Shown in pieces: positions 9,686 to 19,102 of a DNA stretch of 64,000 nucleotides. The notes under the pieces are model-generated. The model saw only the letters and a list, made by a program, of their open reading frames with translations. It ran no database searches and was not told the origin of the DNA. How positions within the stretch are numbered: position 1 is the first letter of the stretch; the number at the start of each line of letters is the position of its first letter. Origin of the DNA: Sthenelais limicola (lineage: Eukaryota > Annelida > Polychaeta > Phyllodocida > Sigalionidae); NCBI GenBank assembly GCA_942159475.1, contig OW804094.1, forward strand, positions 20,441,067 to 20,505,066, written 5' to 3'. The translations under genes were made by a program, and so were the position numbers.

Positions 9686-11842
9686 ATGTCGACTTCGGGA
9701 GAATTCGAGAACATGACCGAGGACCAGTTGGCTGATTCCCTCAACGCCAAGCTGTCCGAGTCTGATCTAGAGATGGATCTGGACGGTTCGGACTGCGAGG
9801 TATTGTCGGACAAGGAGGCTAAGGTCTTGGAAGGGTCTCGGATCCTTGTTGGCATGGGTCAGCCTGACGCAGGTGGCTCTGGGACCGGCACCGTAACTTG
9901 CTGGGGCGCAATTATGGAGGCCGAGGATGCTAGGAAAGCAGCTGCTGAAGAGGATGCGGCGATGGTGACAGACATGGCTGAGGTTGAGTCCGAGACTCCC
10001 GAAGCTAAGTCTGTACCTTCGGCTGGTACCTCTAAGCAGAAGCCTAGATCCCCCAGAAAGCAGGACAGGCCGAAGATGAAGGATGGAGAGATGGTCGAGT
10101 CCCCGCGGACTCTATCTCCAGATCCTGCTGATTCCTCGGCGGCAGTGACTGTGGAGCTCATGGATTCACCGGCCAAGAGCACCCGGTCTTCTGCCCGTCA
10201 AGTTCGGAAGCCCCGGAGTTCGGACCCCAAGTCGAACTCGAAAGGCAAGGCACCTGCCCCAGCGACTGGAACTACTAAGTTGAAGTTCCGGAAGCTGAAA
10301 AAGGTCCATGTGCATCGTGCTAAGGTGAGGGAGGATCAGTTGGCGCACGCAGGCTCATTGACTAAGTTCAATGCCGAGCTGGACAAGGCCACTGATATTG
10401 TCCCGCTGAACCCGAAGCACGATCGGCCAGGCTCACGTCATCTGATGGCCACAGAGTCCGACTCTGAAGATGACCATGGACTCATGCTTCGGTATGAATC
10501 CTGTCTCTACCCGGGGCTGTGTAAGGCGGGTAAAATGGAGCCTGGTACCAGTGAGAAGCTCCGACTGGTACCAACTCTGTGGGAGCCTGGATTTCGTTGT
10601 CCGTACCTGGTGTGTAGGCGAGTGAAGCTCAATGCTTCAGGTGTCCGAACTTTCTCCACCCGAGAAAGATTCTTCAGGCACCTGTGCGAGGTTCACACCC
10701 CTCAGACAGAAGTGTGGGTCTGCCCCTACGAGAACTGTCAGCAGCAGCTTGACAGGAAATCGGAGTTGGTCAGCCACATCATGAATGGGGCGATAGAGAA
10801 GGCGATAGAGAAGGCGGCGAAAGTGAAGCCTGAATGGAAGCCCTTCGGAGCTTTCATTCGGACAACTCATCTTTCGATGGCCCATCTCCGGACCCTTCGA
10901 AAGGCTGGTGAGGTGGATGTCCCCAGAACTGGTACTGGGAAATCCAAACCGACTCAGACCCCGGTAAAGTCTAGCACAGCGACTTCGGACAAGTCAAGTG
11001 CTAGTACTAGCTCGAAGGCCGCAGCCTCCAAGCGTCCGAGGACTGAGAGCCAGTCGAAGGCAGCTGAGTTGACTGCTCCTCCTGCTAAGAGGAGCAGACG
11101 TTCGAGGAAGGCCCAGAAATGGGTGGACACAACTCTGGCCGAACTGCCTTGTGCTTTGGAGACCGCTGCTCTGGTGGAAACATCAGAGACCGGCGTGAAC
11201 CAGGCGTTGAAAGCCCTGCAAGTAGCTGCAGAGGATGCCAAGAGGCAGGTCAAAGTGACCGTGGCCGCTCTTGTGACTCCTCTGAAAAAGCTTCAGGCGG
11301 TGAGGGCGAAGGTGGATGAGGTAGGCACGCTGAAAGAAACCATCAGTCAGCAGGCTCTCCTCATCCGGACTCTGAAGGCATCCAATCAGGAGAAGGAACA
11401 ACGCATCCTGAAGCTCTTGGAGGAGAATACCAGACTCCAGGGCTTGCTTTTGGATGATTCGGACGAGTCCAATCAAGGTGTGAGCAGGTCGGAAAGTTCC
11501 CTGGGTGGAAAGCCGACCTCTCTCCCTGCCAAACCAGTTGAGGGAGCTCAAGCCTTGCCTTCTTCAGGCTCGGGCGAGACTCCTGGTTTGACCGTGGTGT
11601 CCAGTCGAGCTGGTGGGACGTTGGAGGTTAACGACCAACAAATCCATTTCCTCACCAGTCTCCTGGACCAGATGAAGTCCCAACGTGAGCCACCCCAGCC
11701 TCAGAGAACTGTGGCTTCGGCTGCGTTGGGCCGGGCGCCTCCCGAGCAAGGTATGTTCGGAAGTATGTTCGATACTCCGGACAGACCTTCTGCAAAGGAC
11801 TCGCCCGATGGACCGAAAGACGACGATGGCAATGGTAACTAA
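9686..11842 (+). CDS. 3' ORF: C2H2 zinc-finger, coiled-coil protein in env position (unknown function)
   Basis: 718 codons from the first ATG (9686), 17 nt after an acceptor-like TTTCAG. No signal peptide or hydrophobic membrane segment is seen, so it is not an envelope. Residues 1-300 are acidic then Ser/Pro/Lys-rich. A zinc-finger pair follows: CPYLVC (305-310) with HLCEVH (332-337), and CPYENC (346-351) with a single clear His (364), so the second finger is atypical. Residues about 410-480 are Ser/Lys-rich with an NLS-like PAKRSRRSRKAQK. Residues about 505-595 are an Ala/Leu/Lys heptad-like coiled coil. The C-terminus is Pro/Gly/Asp-rich and ends DDDGNGN. This suggests a nuclear, nucleic-acid-binding accessory protein. 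Expression from a spliced subgenomic RNA is plausible but unproven. Confidence 0.8.
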   Translation: MSTSGEFENMTEDQLADSLNAKLSESDLEMDLDGSDCEVLSDKEAKVLEGSRILVGMGQPDAGGSGTGTVTCWGAIMEAEDARKAAAEEDAAMVTDMAEVESETPEAKSVPSAGTSKQKPRSPRKQDRPKMKDGEMVESPRTLSPDPADSSAAVTVELMDSPAKSTRSSARQVRKPRSSDPKSNSKGKAPAPATGTTKLKFRKLKKVHVHRAKVREDQLAHAGSLTKFNAELDKATDIVPLNPKHDRPGSRHLMATESDSEDDHGLMLRYESCLYPGLCKAGKMEPGTSEKLRLVPTLWEPGFRCPYLVCRRVKLNASGVRTFSTRERFFRHLCEVHTPQTEVWVCPYENCQQQLDRKSELVSHIMNGAIEKAIEKAAKVKPEWKPFGAFIRTTHLSMAHLRTLRKAGEVDVPRTGTGKSKPTQTPVKSSTATSDKSSASTSSKAAASKRPRTESQSKAAELTAPPAKRSRRSRKAQKWVDTTLAELPCALETAALVETSETGVNQALKALQVAAEDAKRQVKVTVAALVTPLKKLQAVRAKVDEVGTLKETISQQALLIRTLKASNQEKEQRILKLLEENTRLQGLLLDDSDESNQGVSRSESSLGGKPTSLPAKPVEGAQALPSSGSGETPGLTVVSSRAGGTLEVNDQQIHFLTSLLDQMKSQREPPQPQRTVASAALGRAPPEQGMFGSMFDTPDRPSAKDSPDGPKDDDGNGN

Positions 11843-12282
11843 ACGGAGGAAACGCATGGACGATGATGACTGGACCGCCCTTCGACCCGATTTAACCACC
11901 TCGGATGCTGTTCGGATGCCCTGGATCCTCGGATCATGACCCTGGTGTGTGGCGCCGACATTTACGTGAAGTCTGCAATAATGAAAGTGATAACCTTTTT
12001 CATAAAATAAGTTCTGTAGAACAGATTGTTTGCTTGTTAGTGAGGACACTATATGCTCCTGCCTGTCAAACGTGAAAAGGTTTTTCATAAATTTTCTTTC
12101 TTACTTCGGATAATTGTTCACATTAGTTAGGACACAGAATGCTCCTATTTGTCGATTCCTGAAGTTTTCATAAGATTGATTTATTTGTTCATTGTAGAGA
12201 GGACACACTATATGCTCCTACTTGTAGACTTTTACTTTTTCTTACCCTATCGAGTTTTTAAGATTTTTCTTTTCAAACTCTT
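11843..12282 (+). other. 3' untranslated region of the gypsy element with three imperfect repeats
   Basis: Non-coding DNA between the 3' ORF and the polypurine tract. A core like AGGACAC-(TA)TATGCTCCT recurs at about 12042-12066, 12129-12152 and 12199-12227, each near TTTTCATAA or TTTATT-rich sequence. Spacing is about 87 and 70 bp. An 84-codon ORF at 11685-11939 overlaps the 3' ORF in another frame and is not supported. Confidence 0.6.
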
Positions 12283-12298
12283 AAAAGAAAAAAGGGGG
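12283..12298 (+). promoter_or_regulatory. Polypurine tract
   Basis: AAAAGAAAAAAGGGGG, a pure purine run ending three bases before the 3' LTR. This is the expected plus-strand primer of reverse transcription. Confidence 0.85.
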
Positions 12299-12301
12299 TA
12301 T

Positions 12302-12793
12302 TGTGGTGATATTGGGTGTAGGTGGCCGCTGAGGGTTAGTTCGTCCGAACCTCCCCAGTGGTCACTACTGGTCCGCGGGACTTTTTAGTCTAAATCATAT
12401 GTTTTGCCTGTCGCCTTTTATATATTTAACAGCAGCCAGCTGTTGGTCGATAGTAACCACGACCTGGGTTTCTACCATTTAATGTAAGCTGTAGAGGCCA
12501 TGATAAACCTCTCAGTGTGGATAGTGTTACTTATACCGCTCATTGTGAATTTTTGACTGTTGATGTATAGGTCTGATAGACACCTTTGGATGAGGGTTAC
12601 CTGGCTGGCCAGGTAATCCGAAGTCCACAGTCTAGTCAGGTCTGATGCGAACTGATGCCAGTTCCGAAACCTCACAATAAAACCCAAGTGAACAGGTAGC
12701 GCCTGCCTTTGTTCCTTTTGTTCTATATAAACTCTCGATTAATAAGCTTCGGATACGCCAAGGGAAACGAACCTGCGACACAGATTCACTACA
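12302..12793 (+). repeat. 3' LTR of the gypsy element
   Basis: 492-bp copy of the 5' LTR with two substitutions by eye. It lies directly after the polypurine tract and its own TAT spacer. It ends at 12793 against the TGAG target duplication. The polyadenylation hexamer AATAAA is at 12676-12681. Confidence 0.95.
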
Positions 12794-12933
12794 TGAGTAT
12801 ATTTAATATCGCATTGATTTAAAGTATCATTTCTGTTATGTTAAACTGTATATTAAAGCTCATTTCTGTCATAAATGTGGGTTATTTGAGAGGATTGGTG
12901 AAGGCCAATTGTACATTTTCTGAAAATCTGACC
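12794..12933 (+). repeat. MITE A1, right half
   Basis: Continues TGAGTATATTTAATATCGCA through to the right terminal inverted repeat ending CTGACC. The flanking TATA (12934-12937) matches the left flank. Confidence 0.9.
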
Positions 12934-12940
12934 TATATAC

Positions 12941-13121
12941 AGGTCACATTTTCAGAAAATGTACAATTCAGCTTCACCGTTCTTCTCAAATAACCCAAAT
13001 TTCAGACAAAAATAAAGTTCAAAATACAGTTCAATCTAATCAAACAGATTGCTAGAATCAATGCAATACCGAATATACTCTAATTTACCTGCCAATTGTA
13101 CATTTTCTGAAAGTCTGACCC
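12941..13121 (-). repeat. MITE A2 (internally deleted, subfamily 2)
   Basis: 181 bp, minus orientation. TSD ATAC at 12937-12940 and 13122-13125. It lies three bases from the end of A1 and lacks the segment normally between the TTTACCT and GCCAATTG motifs. Confidence 0.85.
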
Positions 13122-13170
13122 ATACCTCATATGGAGCTCCATGCTATGTGTGCTTTATCTACAGTAGATA

Positions 13171-13510
13171 TGTGATGTGTTTCAGGAAAATGAGTCATAA
13201 GTCGCGAAAATTGGATTTTGAAATAACATCCTATTGGAAAAGATGAGACCAAGCCGATTCCAATGAATGTAAACATTAAGGACATCAAATAAGTACTTTA
13301 CTCTTTTATCTAGTAGGATAATTACCAGTAAAATAGCTAAATATACTCAACAGGGTGATCTAAGTAACGCACTGATATAATTAATAAACAGTCTTGAATG
13401 TTGGTACATGTATCAAGAGTATGTACATGTATAAAGAGATCTTGTAGGTAAACGACCTAGAAAAACACCAATTTTGCGACTTGTGACTCATTTCCCTGAA
13501 ACACATCACA
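13171..13510 (+). repeat. MITE B1
   Basis: 340 bp between TGTGATGTGTTTCAGGAAAA and its inverted partner ending ATCACA, flanked by TA. Both termini carry TGAGTCA or TGACTCA next to the GTCGC/GCGAC motif. Shorter than the 407-bp form. Confidence 0.85.
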
Positions 13511-13685
13511 TATAGTGAACTCTAGACGTGCGTTATGATCCATCCCTCTCCAGCCCCAGCAGCTTAGCATTACATGTAATCACACTAGTGTAAGGTCAAG
13601 TACAGTCATTACAGGCTTGTATGGCCGGTCATGAACTGGAGCAGGCAGTGGTGGTGGGATCAGACAATGTAATCTTGTGCTTAAT

Positions 13686-13920
13686 GGGTCAGATTTTCAG
13701 ACAATGTACAATTCACCTTCACCAATCCTCTCAAATAACCCAAATTTAAGACAAAAATCAGCTTCAAAATCATTTTTAACATAACAGAACTGATACTTTA
13801 AATCAATGCGATACCAGATATACTCAGATATACCTGGTATTCCTCACTTTTCAGCCTCATTTATCAGAATATTCTAAATGTATAGAGCTGCCAATTGTAC
13901 ATTTTCTGAAAATCTGACCC
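13686..13920 (-). repeat. MITE A3 (subfamily 1)
   Basis: 235 bp with both terminal inverted repeats. TSD TAAT at 13682-13685 and 13921-13924. Confidence 0.9.
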
Positions 13921-13926
13921 TAATAC

Positions 13927-14003
13927 TCCATCCCCCCCACCCCTGCCTAAACACCCACACTCCCCCCTCCCTAAACCCCCACTCCCCCCCCCCCTCCCGC
14001 CTT
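13927..14003. repeat. C-rich low-complexity tract
   Basis: Runs of up to 12 C with short CTAAACCC-like spacers. The minus strand is correspondingly G-rich and could form a quadruplex. Confidence 0.8.
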
Positions 14004-14371
14004 AATGCTGGGTACACTTAATTCCCACGGCTATGGGGTTTCTTAAGTGTACCAAGCATAACCATTTAGATTGGTTTAAATGAAAATGTATTACTTATTG
14101 TTCATGTAAATTGATGTTTTGCCATTTTTATTCTACCTTATATGTACGCACTGCTCCATGTCTAATTGTACAAAAGAACTGTAAAGGCATTTTGTCAGTA
14201 AACCAGCAAAAGGTTCGCCCTTGAGCTGAGGCATCATGCCTCTTGTGAGTATTTTAAATATTGTGTACTATTTATATTGTCAAAGATCATCCTCCAAGCA
14301 ACGAGGGATCTATTTATAAACAGTCAAATTATATGTATACTCATAATAAACCTTTATTAAAAAAAAAAAAA
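14003..14371 (+). repeat. Possible retroposed 3' end (poly-A tailed)
   Basis: Unique-looking sequence that ends CATAATAAACCTTTATT followed by a run of 13 A (about 14358-14371). An AATAAA signal plus a poly-A tail suggests a retroposed transcript end or a LINE 3' end. No ORF is seen and no clear TSD was found. Confidence 0.4.
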
Positions 14372-14598
14372 TTGAATTTTGGGGATACTCACTAGGAAGT
14401 TACTGAGACCCTAGATATAACAAGGTAAATAAAGAGCAAAGTAAGCATGCAAGATCAACACTATATGAATATCGTGTTACTTATTTATCTATTCATGTAT
14501 AAACAAGTGAAAATAACGTTTCACTATATATGTATAAGATAATAATCACCTTTTTCGAATTACGGGGAATCAGAATAAAAGAGATTTATGTTCCAATA

Positions 14599-15052
14599 TG
14601 TGATGTGTTTCAGGAAAATGAGTCACAAGTCGCTAAAAATAGATTTTGAGATACCATTAGATTTGAAAAGATGAGATCAAGCCGATTTCAATGATAGTAA
14701 ACAGTCTAATAATCTAATAAGTATTTCTAGATTTTAAGTTTGATATTTTCGTTTTTGAAAAAAAAAGTTTCCAATATTTCTGGGGGTGAATAAACAGTAA
14801 AGTTACTAAATGTAGTCCATATGAGGACCTTTAAAACGAAAGGATGTATTACATAGATTGGACTGAAATTTGATACATCGATTGATATAGGTATACGTGA
14901 TCACGGACTGATCACGGATCATGGACTCACGTAACGTGACGTGATGAACTCTCTAAAAAGTAGAACATTCCAATAATGTGATCTTGTGAAAAAAACACTT
15001 TGATAAATATCAATTTTGCGACTTATGACTCATTTTCCGGAAACACATCACA
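14599..15052 (+). repeat. MITE B2
   Basis: 454 bp, the longest copy, TIR TGTGATGTGTTTCAGGAAAA to ATCACA. It shares a single TA (15053-15054) with the start of B3. Confidence 0.85.
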
Positions 15053-15054
15053 TA

Positions 15055-15295
15055 TGTGATCCGTTTAGGAAAATGTGTCACAAGTCGTAAAATATGGATT
15101 TTGAGATATCACCATATTGAAAAAGAGGAGATTTCTATATTTTATGTTTGATATTTTTATTTTTGGAAAAATAAGTTCGCCATGTTTCTGGATGGGTAAT
15201 TATCAGTAAAGTAAATAAATATACTCCATATAAATGCCTTCCAAACGCAAGAGTACATTTGATACAATATCCCGAAATTTGGCAATGTAATAAAT
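15055..15295 (+). repeat. MITE B3, truncated
   Basis: Starts TGTGATCCGTTTAGGAAAAT, the variant left terminus. It is cut off where A4 begins and no remainder is found after A4. Confidence 0.8.
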
Positions 15296-15530
15296 GGGTC
15301 AGATTTTCAGAAAATGTACAATTGGCAGCTCTACACATCTAGTAAATTCTCCTAAATTAGGCTGGAAAATGAGGAATACCAAGTATATCTGAATATATTT
15401 GGTATCGCATTGATTTAAAGTATCAGTTCTGTTATGTTAAAATGCATTTTGAAGCTTATTTTTGTCTTAAATGTGGGCTATTTGAAAGAATTGGTGAAGG
15501 CGAATTGTACATTTTCTGAAAATCTAACCC
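15296..15530 (+). repeat. MITE A4 (subfamily 1)
   Basis: 235 bp, both termini present. The flanks AAAT and ATTC do not match, consistent with loss of the original right flank. Confidence 0.9.
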
Positions 15531-15934
15531 ATTCTCCCCTTTATGTGTAAACATTGAAGTCAACACCAGCGGTTTGTTTTGTTATTTTACGAGATTTTAT
15601 TTCACTTCTGCTTCAATGCATATTATCATATATAATTCAACAATACAAGAAGACAACACGCAGAATACAGATGCTGGCAACATGCACTAGGAGGCGCCAC
15701 CGATCACATCAGTGGCGCCACCTACACTCGAGAATAATAAACTAAATGAAGGGATCCTTCCCTGCTTCTAATTGTTCCTCTTTCTCTTCTCCTCTTTCTC
15801 TTTCTCTTTCTCTTTCTCTTCAGAAGATAAGGCTGAGACATGAGGGTGAAGTGCCCGACATACATAACAATTCAAAGCAGAAATATGTAAAAAAAAAAAA
15901 ATAGATAAAAATAAAGCAAATACAAAAAAGCCGA
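15531..15934. other. Unassigned, with a GC hairpin and a (TTTCTC)n tract
   Basis: An inverted repeat GGCGCCAC ... GTGGCGCC lies at about 15692-15718. A TTTCTC microsatellite spans about 15779-15820. No gene is seen. Confidence 0.5.
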
Positions 15935-16235
15935 AATATGTCACAGAAAAATGAGTCTCAAGTCTTAAGAATCTCTTCATTGAAATCAATTTTAGAATGA
16001 TCAAGTTAGACAACATTAAAAAGACTTTTAATTTTTATGTGTGAAAACAATTTAGTGATTTTTATGGAGGGACAACCAATAGTAAACTAGTTAAATATAC
16101 TCGTTACGATGACTTGAGAAACGCAAAGTTATATTCAATAGACAGTCCTGCAACTTGGTACATGTATTTACACTGCCATAAACATACATTCCTAGAAAGA
16201 AACACTGTGAAAAAACATTTGAAAAATATAAATTT
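15935..16235 (+). repeat. MITE B4, degraded
   Basis: The left end GAAATATGTCACAGAAAAATG followed by GAGTCTCAAGTC, and internal motifs AGTTAAATATACTCGTTACG and CAGTCCTGCAACTTGGTACA, match family B. The right terminus is not clear. Confidence 0.55.
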
Positions 16236-16855
16236 AGCTTGGAAACCTAGTTACATGTGTTTACAGTCACAGGAAAACATGTTTAAACTATAATAAATCT
16301 CATTTATATGGTATGTATTGCCTAAACAGTTAAAACAATCCAGGAGTTTGTTTAATTCACAGAATACAATTATTACAAAGTTTTGTGCTTGCAAAATTGC
16401 CAGGATTGAGCAAGACAAGACATGATTTAATTTATTTGTTCCCCTTTGTGTATATGTAAGGAATAGCTATGTATGTCGGGCTACTTCCCTATTCATTTAG
16501 CTAGGAATAAGACCTTAAGAGATCTCACTTTGAAAATGATATGAAGCGAAAATAGCAACTTTATTTGCCCAACCCTTCTACCGTGGTTCCACAGTAAGGT
16601 CGTAGCCCGTAAGTAAGGTATACAGGGTGCCCGTGACTAGGAACTTTTCATGACTTTTTAACATCATTCTTGTCTTTTAAGTACTAAGAAGGCAGTTTGT
16701 ATTATTTCAGAACAATTATAAAAAGTACTTCTTATTATTGAACGGTAGATCCAAATTGGATAATGATGCTTTTATATTTTTACTTCTTCTATATTGTTTT
16801 TGTTAAGTTCAATGTCCCTTCAGGCGATTTGACGAGTTCTGAAGACCACTTACAT
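16236..16855. other. Unassigned sequence
   Basis: AT-rich; no repeat, ORF or RNA gene recognised. Confidence 0.4.
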
Positions 16856-17207
16856 AAGGCCAAAAAAAAAATAGGTGTGTTTCCGATTTACCCCCCCAAC
16901 CTAGAAAAACCTTACCCTACCTAAATTTTTGTTTACCATACCTGATTTTTTCCCCATCATATCTTACTTTTTTTTGAATTTTTTGACAAAAAAAGCTTAT
17001 AAAAGCAGGAAAACGGGTTTTCCTAACCTGGAACTGTCAAAAGGCACATTTCCCATGTTCAAAACAACTATTGTTATGAAAAAGACATTTTTTTCAGTTC
17101 CTGGGAGGAGGTTTCCAAACAAAAAAAAATAACAAAAAAAAAAGTTACCACCCCACAACCTAGTTTTCAGCCAGATAAATCGGAAACACACCTATTTTTT
17201 TTTTCCT
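16856..17207 (+). repeat. Repeat C1 (inverted-repeat element)
   Basis: Termini AGGTGTGTTTCCGATTTACC and CGGAAACACACCT are inverted. The interior matches 41524-41877 closely. Poly-A and poly-T runs lie just inside the ends. Confidence 0.75.
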
Positions 17208-17344
17208 AAATATGCCTGGGATTTTAGACTGGTTAAGAAGTTAAGTGTTCAGAAATGAAGACTTTGTATGTAGCGAGGGCACCCTGGGAATAGTAAGCCA
17301 GGGTTCCACCAGTGCACCCTGACCTGCAACAAGTGCCACATGCA

Positions 17345-17700
17345 ACAAGCAAGTGATGCCACAAGTCTTAAAGGGTTCAGTGTTGTCATGACAACTCTTA
17401 AAGGGTTCCAAGTGATGCCACAAGTCTTAAAGGGTTCAGTGTTGTCATGACAACTCTTAAAGCATTCCAAGTGATGCCACAACTCTTAAAGGGTTCTGAG
17501 TTGTTATGACAAATCTTAAAGGGTTCTGAGTTGTAGCAACTCTTAAAGGGTTCCGAGTTGTCATGACAACTCTCATAGGCTTCCAAGTGGTAATGACAAC
17601 TCTTAAAGGGTTCCGATTACAATTCTTAAAGTTTTGAGTTGTCATGACGATTCTTAAAGTGTTCAACTCTTAAAGGCTCCAGAGTTGTCATGACAACTCT
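17345..17700. repeat. Minisatellite with palindromic unit
   Basis: About a dozen imperfect units of roughly 29-30 bp built from TCTTAAAGGGTTC and the perfect palindrome GTTGTCATGACAAC. Several apparent ORFs on the minus strand are by-products of the repeat. Confidence 0.85.
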
Positions 17701-18007
17701 GGAGCATTATTATTTAAGGGTTTACTTTTAAAAGTTTTAGAGTTCTTGCATCATGGTGTAAAAGTCGGGGGTCATCTTTGATTGACCTCAACTGTTTATT
17801 CTAAGTTTTTATTCAGAAATGCATCTGCCACGCCCCCTACCGGCCCGGGGGCCTAATTTATAATAAAGAACAGTATGGTATTCTTCAATGGCTTGCAATT
17901 TGAAATAAATTGAAAAAATGGTAACATATTCCTGAATTAAATTCTATTGCATGTGGCATACATTATGTCATACATGAGGCTGCAGCAGTGGAGCCCCGGC
18001 TATATGT
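17701..18007. other. Unassigned sequence
   Basis: No gene recognised. A short GC block with CCGGCCCGGGGGCC lies near 17840. Confidence 0.35.
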
Positions 18008-18242
18008 GGGTCAGATCTTTAGAAAATGTACAATTGGCAGCTCTACACATTTAGGAAATTCTGTTAAATTAGACTAGAAAATTGTCAATACTAGGTATAT
18101 CTGAGTATATTTGGTATTGCCTTGATTCAAACAATCTGTTGGTTTATATTAAACTGAATTGTGAGCTGAATTTTTGTTTTAAATTGGGGTTATTTAAGAT
18201 GATTGGTGAAGGTGAATTGTACATTTTCTGGCGATTTTACCC
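18008..18242 (+). repeat. MITE A5 (subfamily 1, diverged)
   Basis: 235 bp with mutated termini (GGGTCAGATCTTTAGAAAAT; right end TTTTACCC). Flanks ATGT and ATAT. Confidence 0.85.
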
Positions 18243-18770
18243 ATATGCTTATGCACATCCATTTGCATATGAACAAATGAATAGTCACTCTTTAGTTGAT
18301 ACATCATTTATCATATCAATTTTCATTTGAATAATATAGGTTGAATTAATATTTCATGCATTTAAAGAGACCATTTTGATTACTTATCTGAGACTGAAAT
18401 AGAAACAGATCAGCTGGAGTATTTATCGTGTAGAATGATAAGCTTGCAAGAGCAAGAGATTGCCTCAGGATGGTTTGTTCTATACAGTCAGACTCTTGTA
18501 CTGTTGTGATGTCAAATCACAGAAATGATATGAAGCCACACCGCGATGCAGAACATCACGGTGTTAACTAACTTAGCTGTCTGAACACTCTAATTATTTA
18601 ATTACAGACATGAGGAACTGTTACAGTTCCCAGGTCATTTATTAAGCAACCAAAAGAACCAGAACCAGAAGAATTTCACTCATAAGCTTGAACCACAATC
18701 CTCTAATTTAGAGTTAGAGAGATGGCATAATGGTTCTGATAAAATAGTCACCATACATTGCAATTTCCTC
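18243..18770. other. Unassigned sequence
   Basis: No gene or known repeat recognised. Confidence 0.4.
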
Positions 18771-19102
18771 TGTGAGTGGTACAGAAAAATGAGTCATATG
18801 TCAATCAAATAAGATTTTGAGATCTCTTTGGAAAGATGAGATCAAGCTGATTTCAATGAAGGTAAACATTAGAATATCTGTCACATACTTTCATATTTTT
18901 ATGTGTGAAAATAAAGTTAGCTATATTTCTTGATGGTTCATCACTAGTAAAGTAGTTAAATATACTCCTTAGGATAACCTCAGATATGCATAAATATATT
19001 AATTACATAGGCTTGAAATCTGGTACAAATGTTCATGCTACTATCAGTACTAAACAACCCAAACATGAACACATTCTGAGCAAGTGTTCTAGTAGGAGCA
19101 TT
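18771..19102 (+). repeat. MITE B5, left part (host of B6)
   Basis: An older copy starting TGTGAGTGGTACAGAAAAATG. It is interrupted at 19103 by B6, and its right terminus reappears at 19512-19565. Confidence 0.75.

Larger units (their letters stand above)
1222..12793 (+). mobile_element. Complete-length Ty3/gypsy LTR retrotransposon with an extra 3' ORF
   Basis: An 11,572-bp element bounded by two 492-bp LTRs that start TG and end CA. It has a primer-binding site two bases after the 5' LTR and a purine tract just before the 3' LTR. Domain order is gag, protease, RT, RNase H, integrase, which is the Ty3/gypsy order (integrase after RNase H). It interrupts a family-A MITE: the left half is 1124-1221, the right half resumes at 12794, and TGAG is duplicated at 1218-1221 and 12794-12797. 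I count two differences between the LTRs, so the insertion looks recent. It is long for this superfamily because of about 1.1 kb of non-coding DNA after pol and a 2.16 kb ORF in the env position. Three frame breaks in gag-pol make this copy's autonomy doubtful. Confidence 0.95.

Noticed and set aside
9686..11842. Envelope glycoprotein
   Set aside because: Position fits but there is no signal peptide, transmembrane segment or furin-like site; zinc-finger and coiled-coil features dominate.
11685..11939. 84-codon ORF overlapping the end of the 3' ORF
   Set aside because: Most of it overlaps the 3' ORF in another frame; no recognisable features.
16929..17132. Small ORFs with KKAYKSRKTGF, also at 41646-41852
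   Set aside because: Both lie inside repeat C copies.
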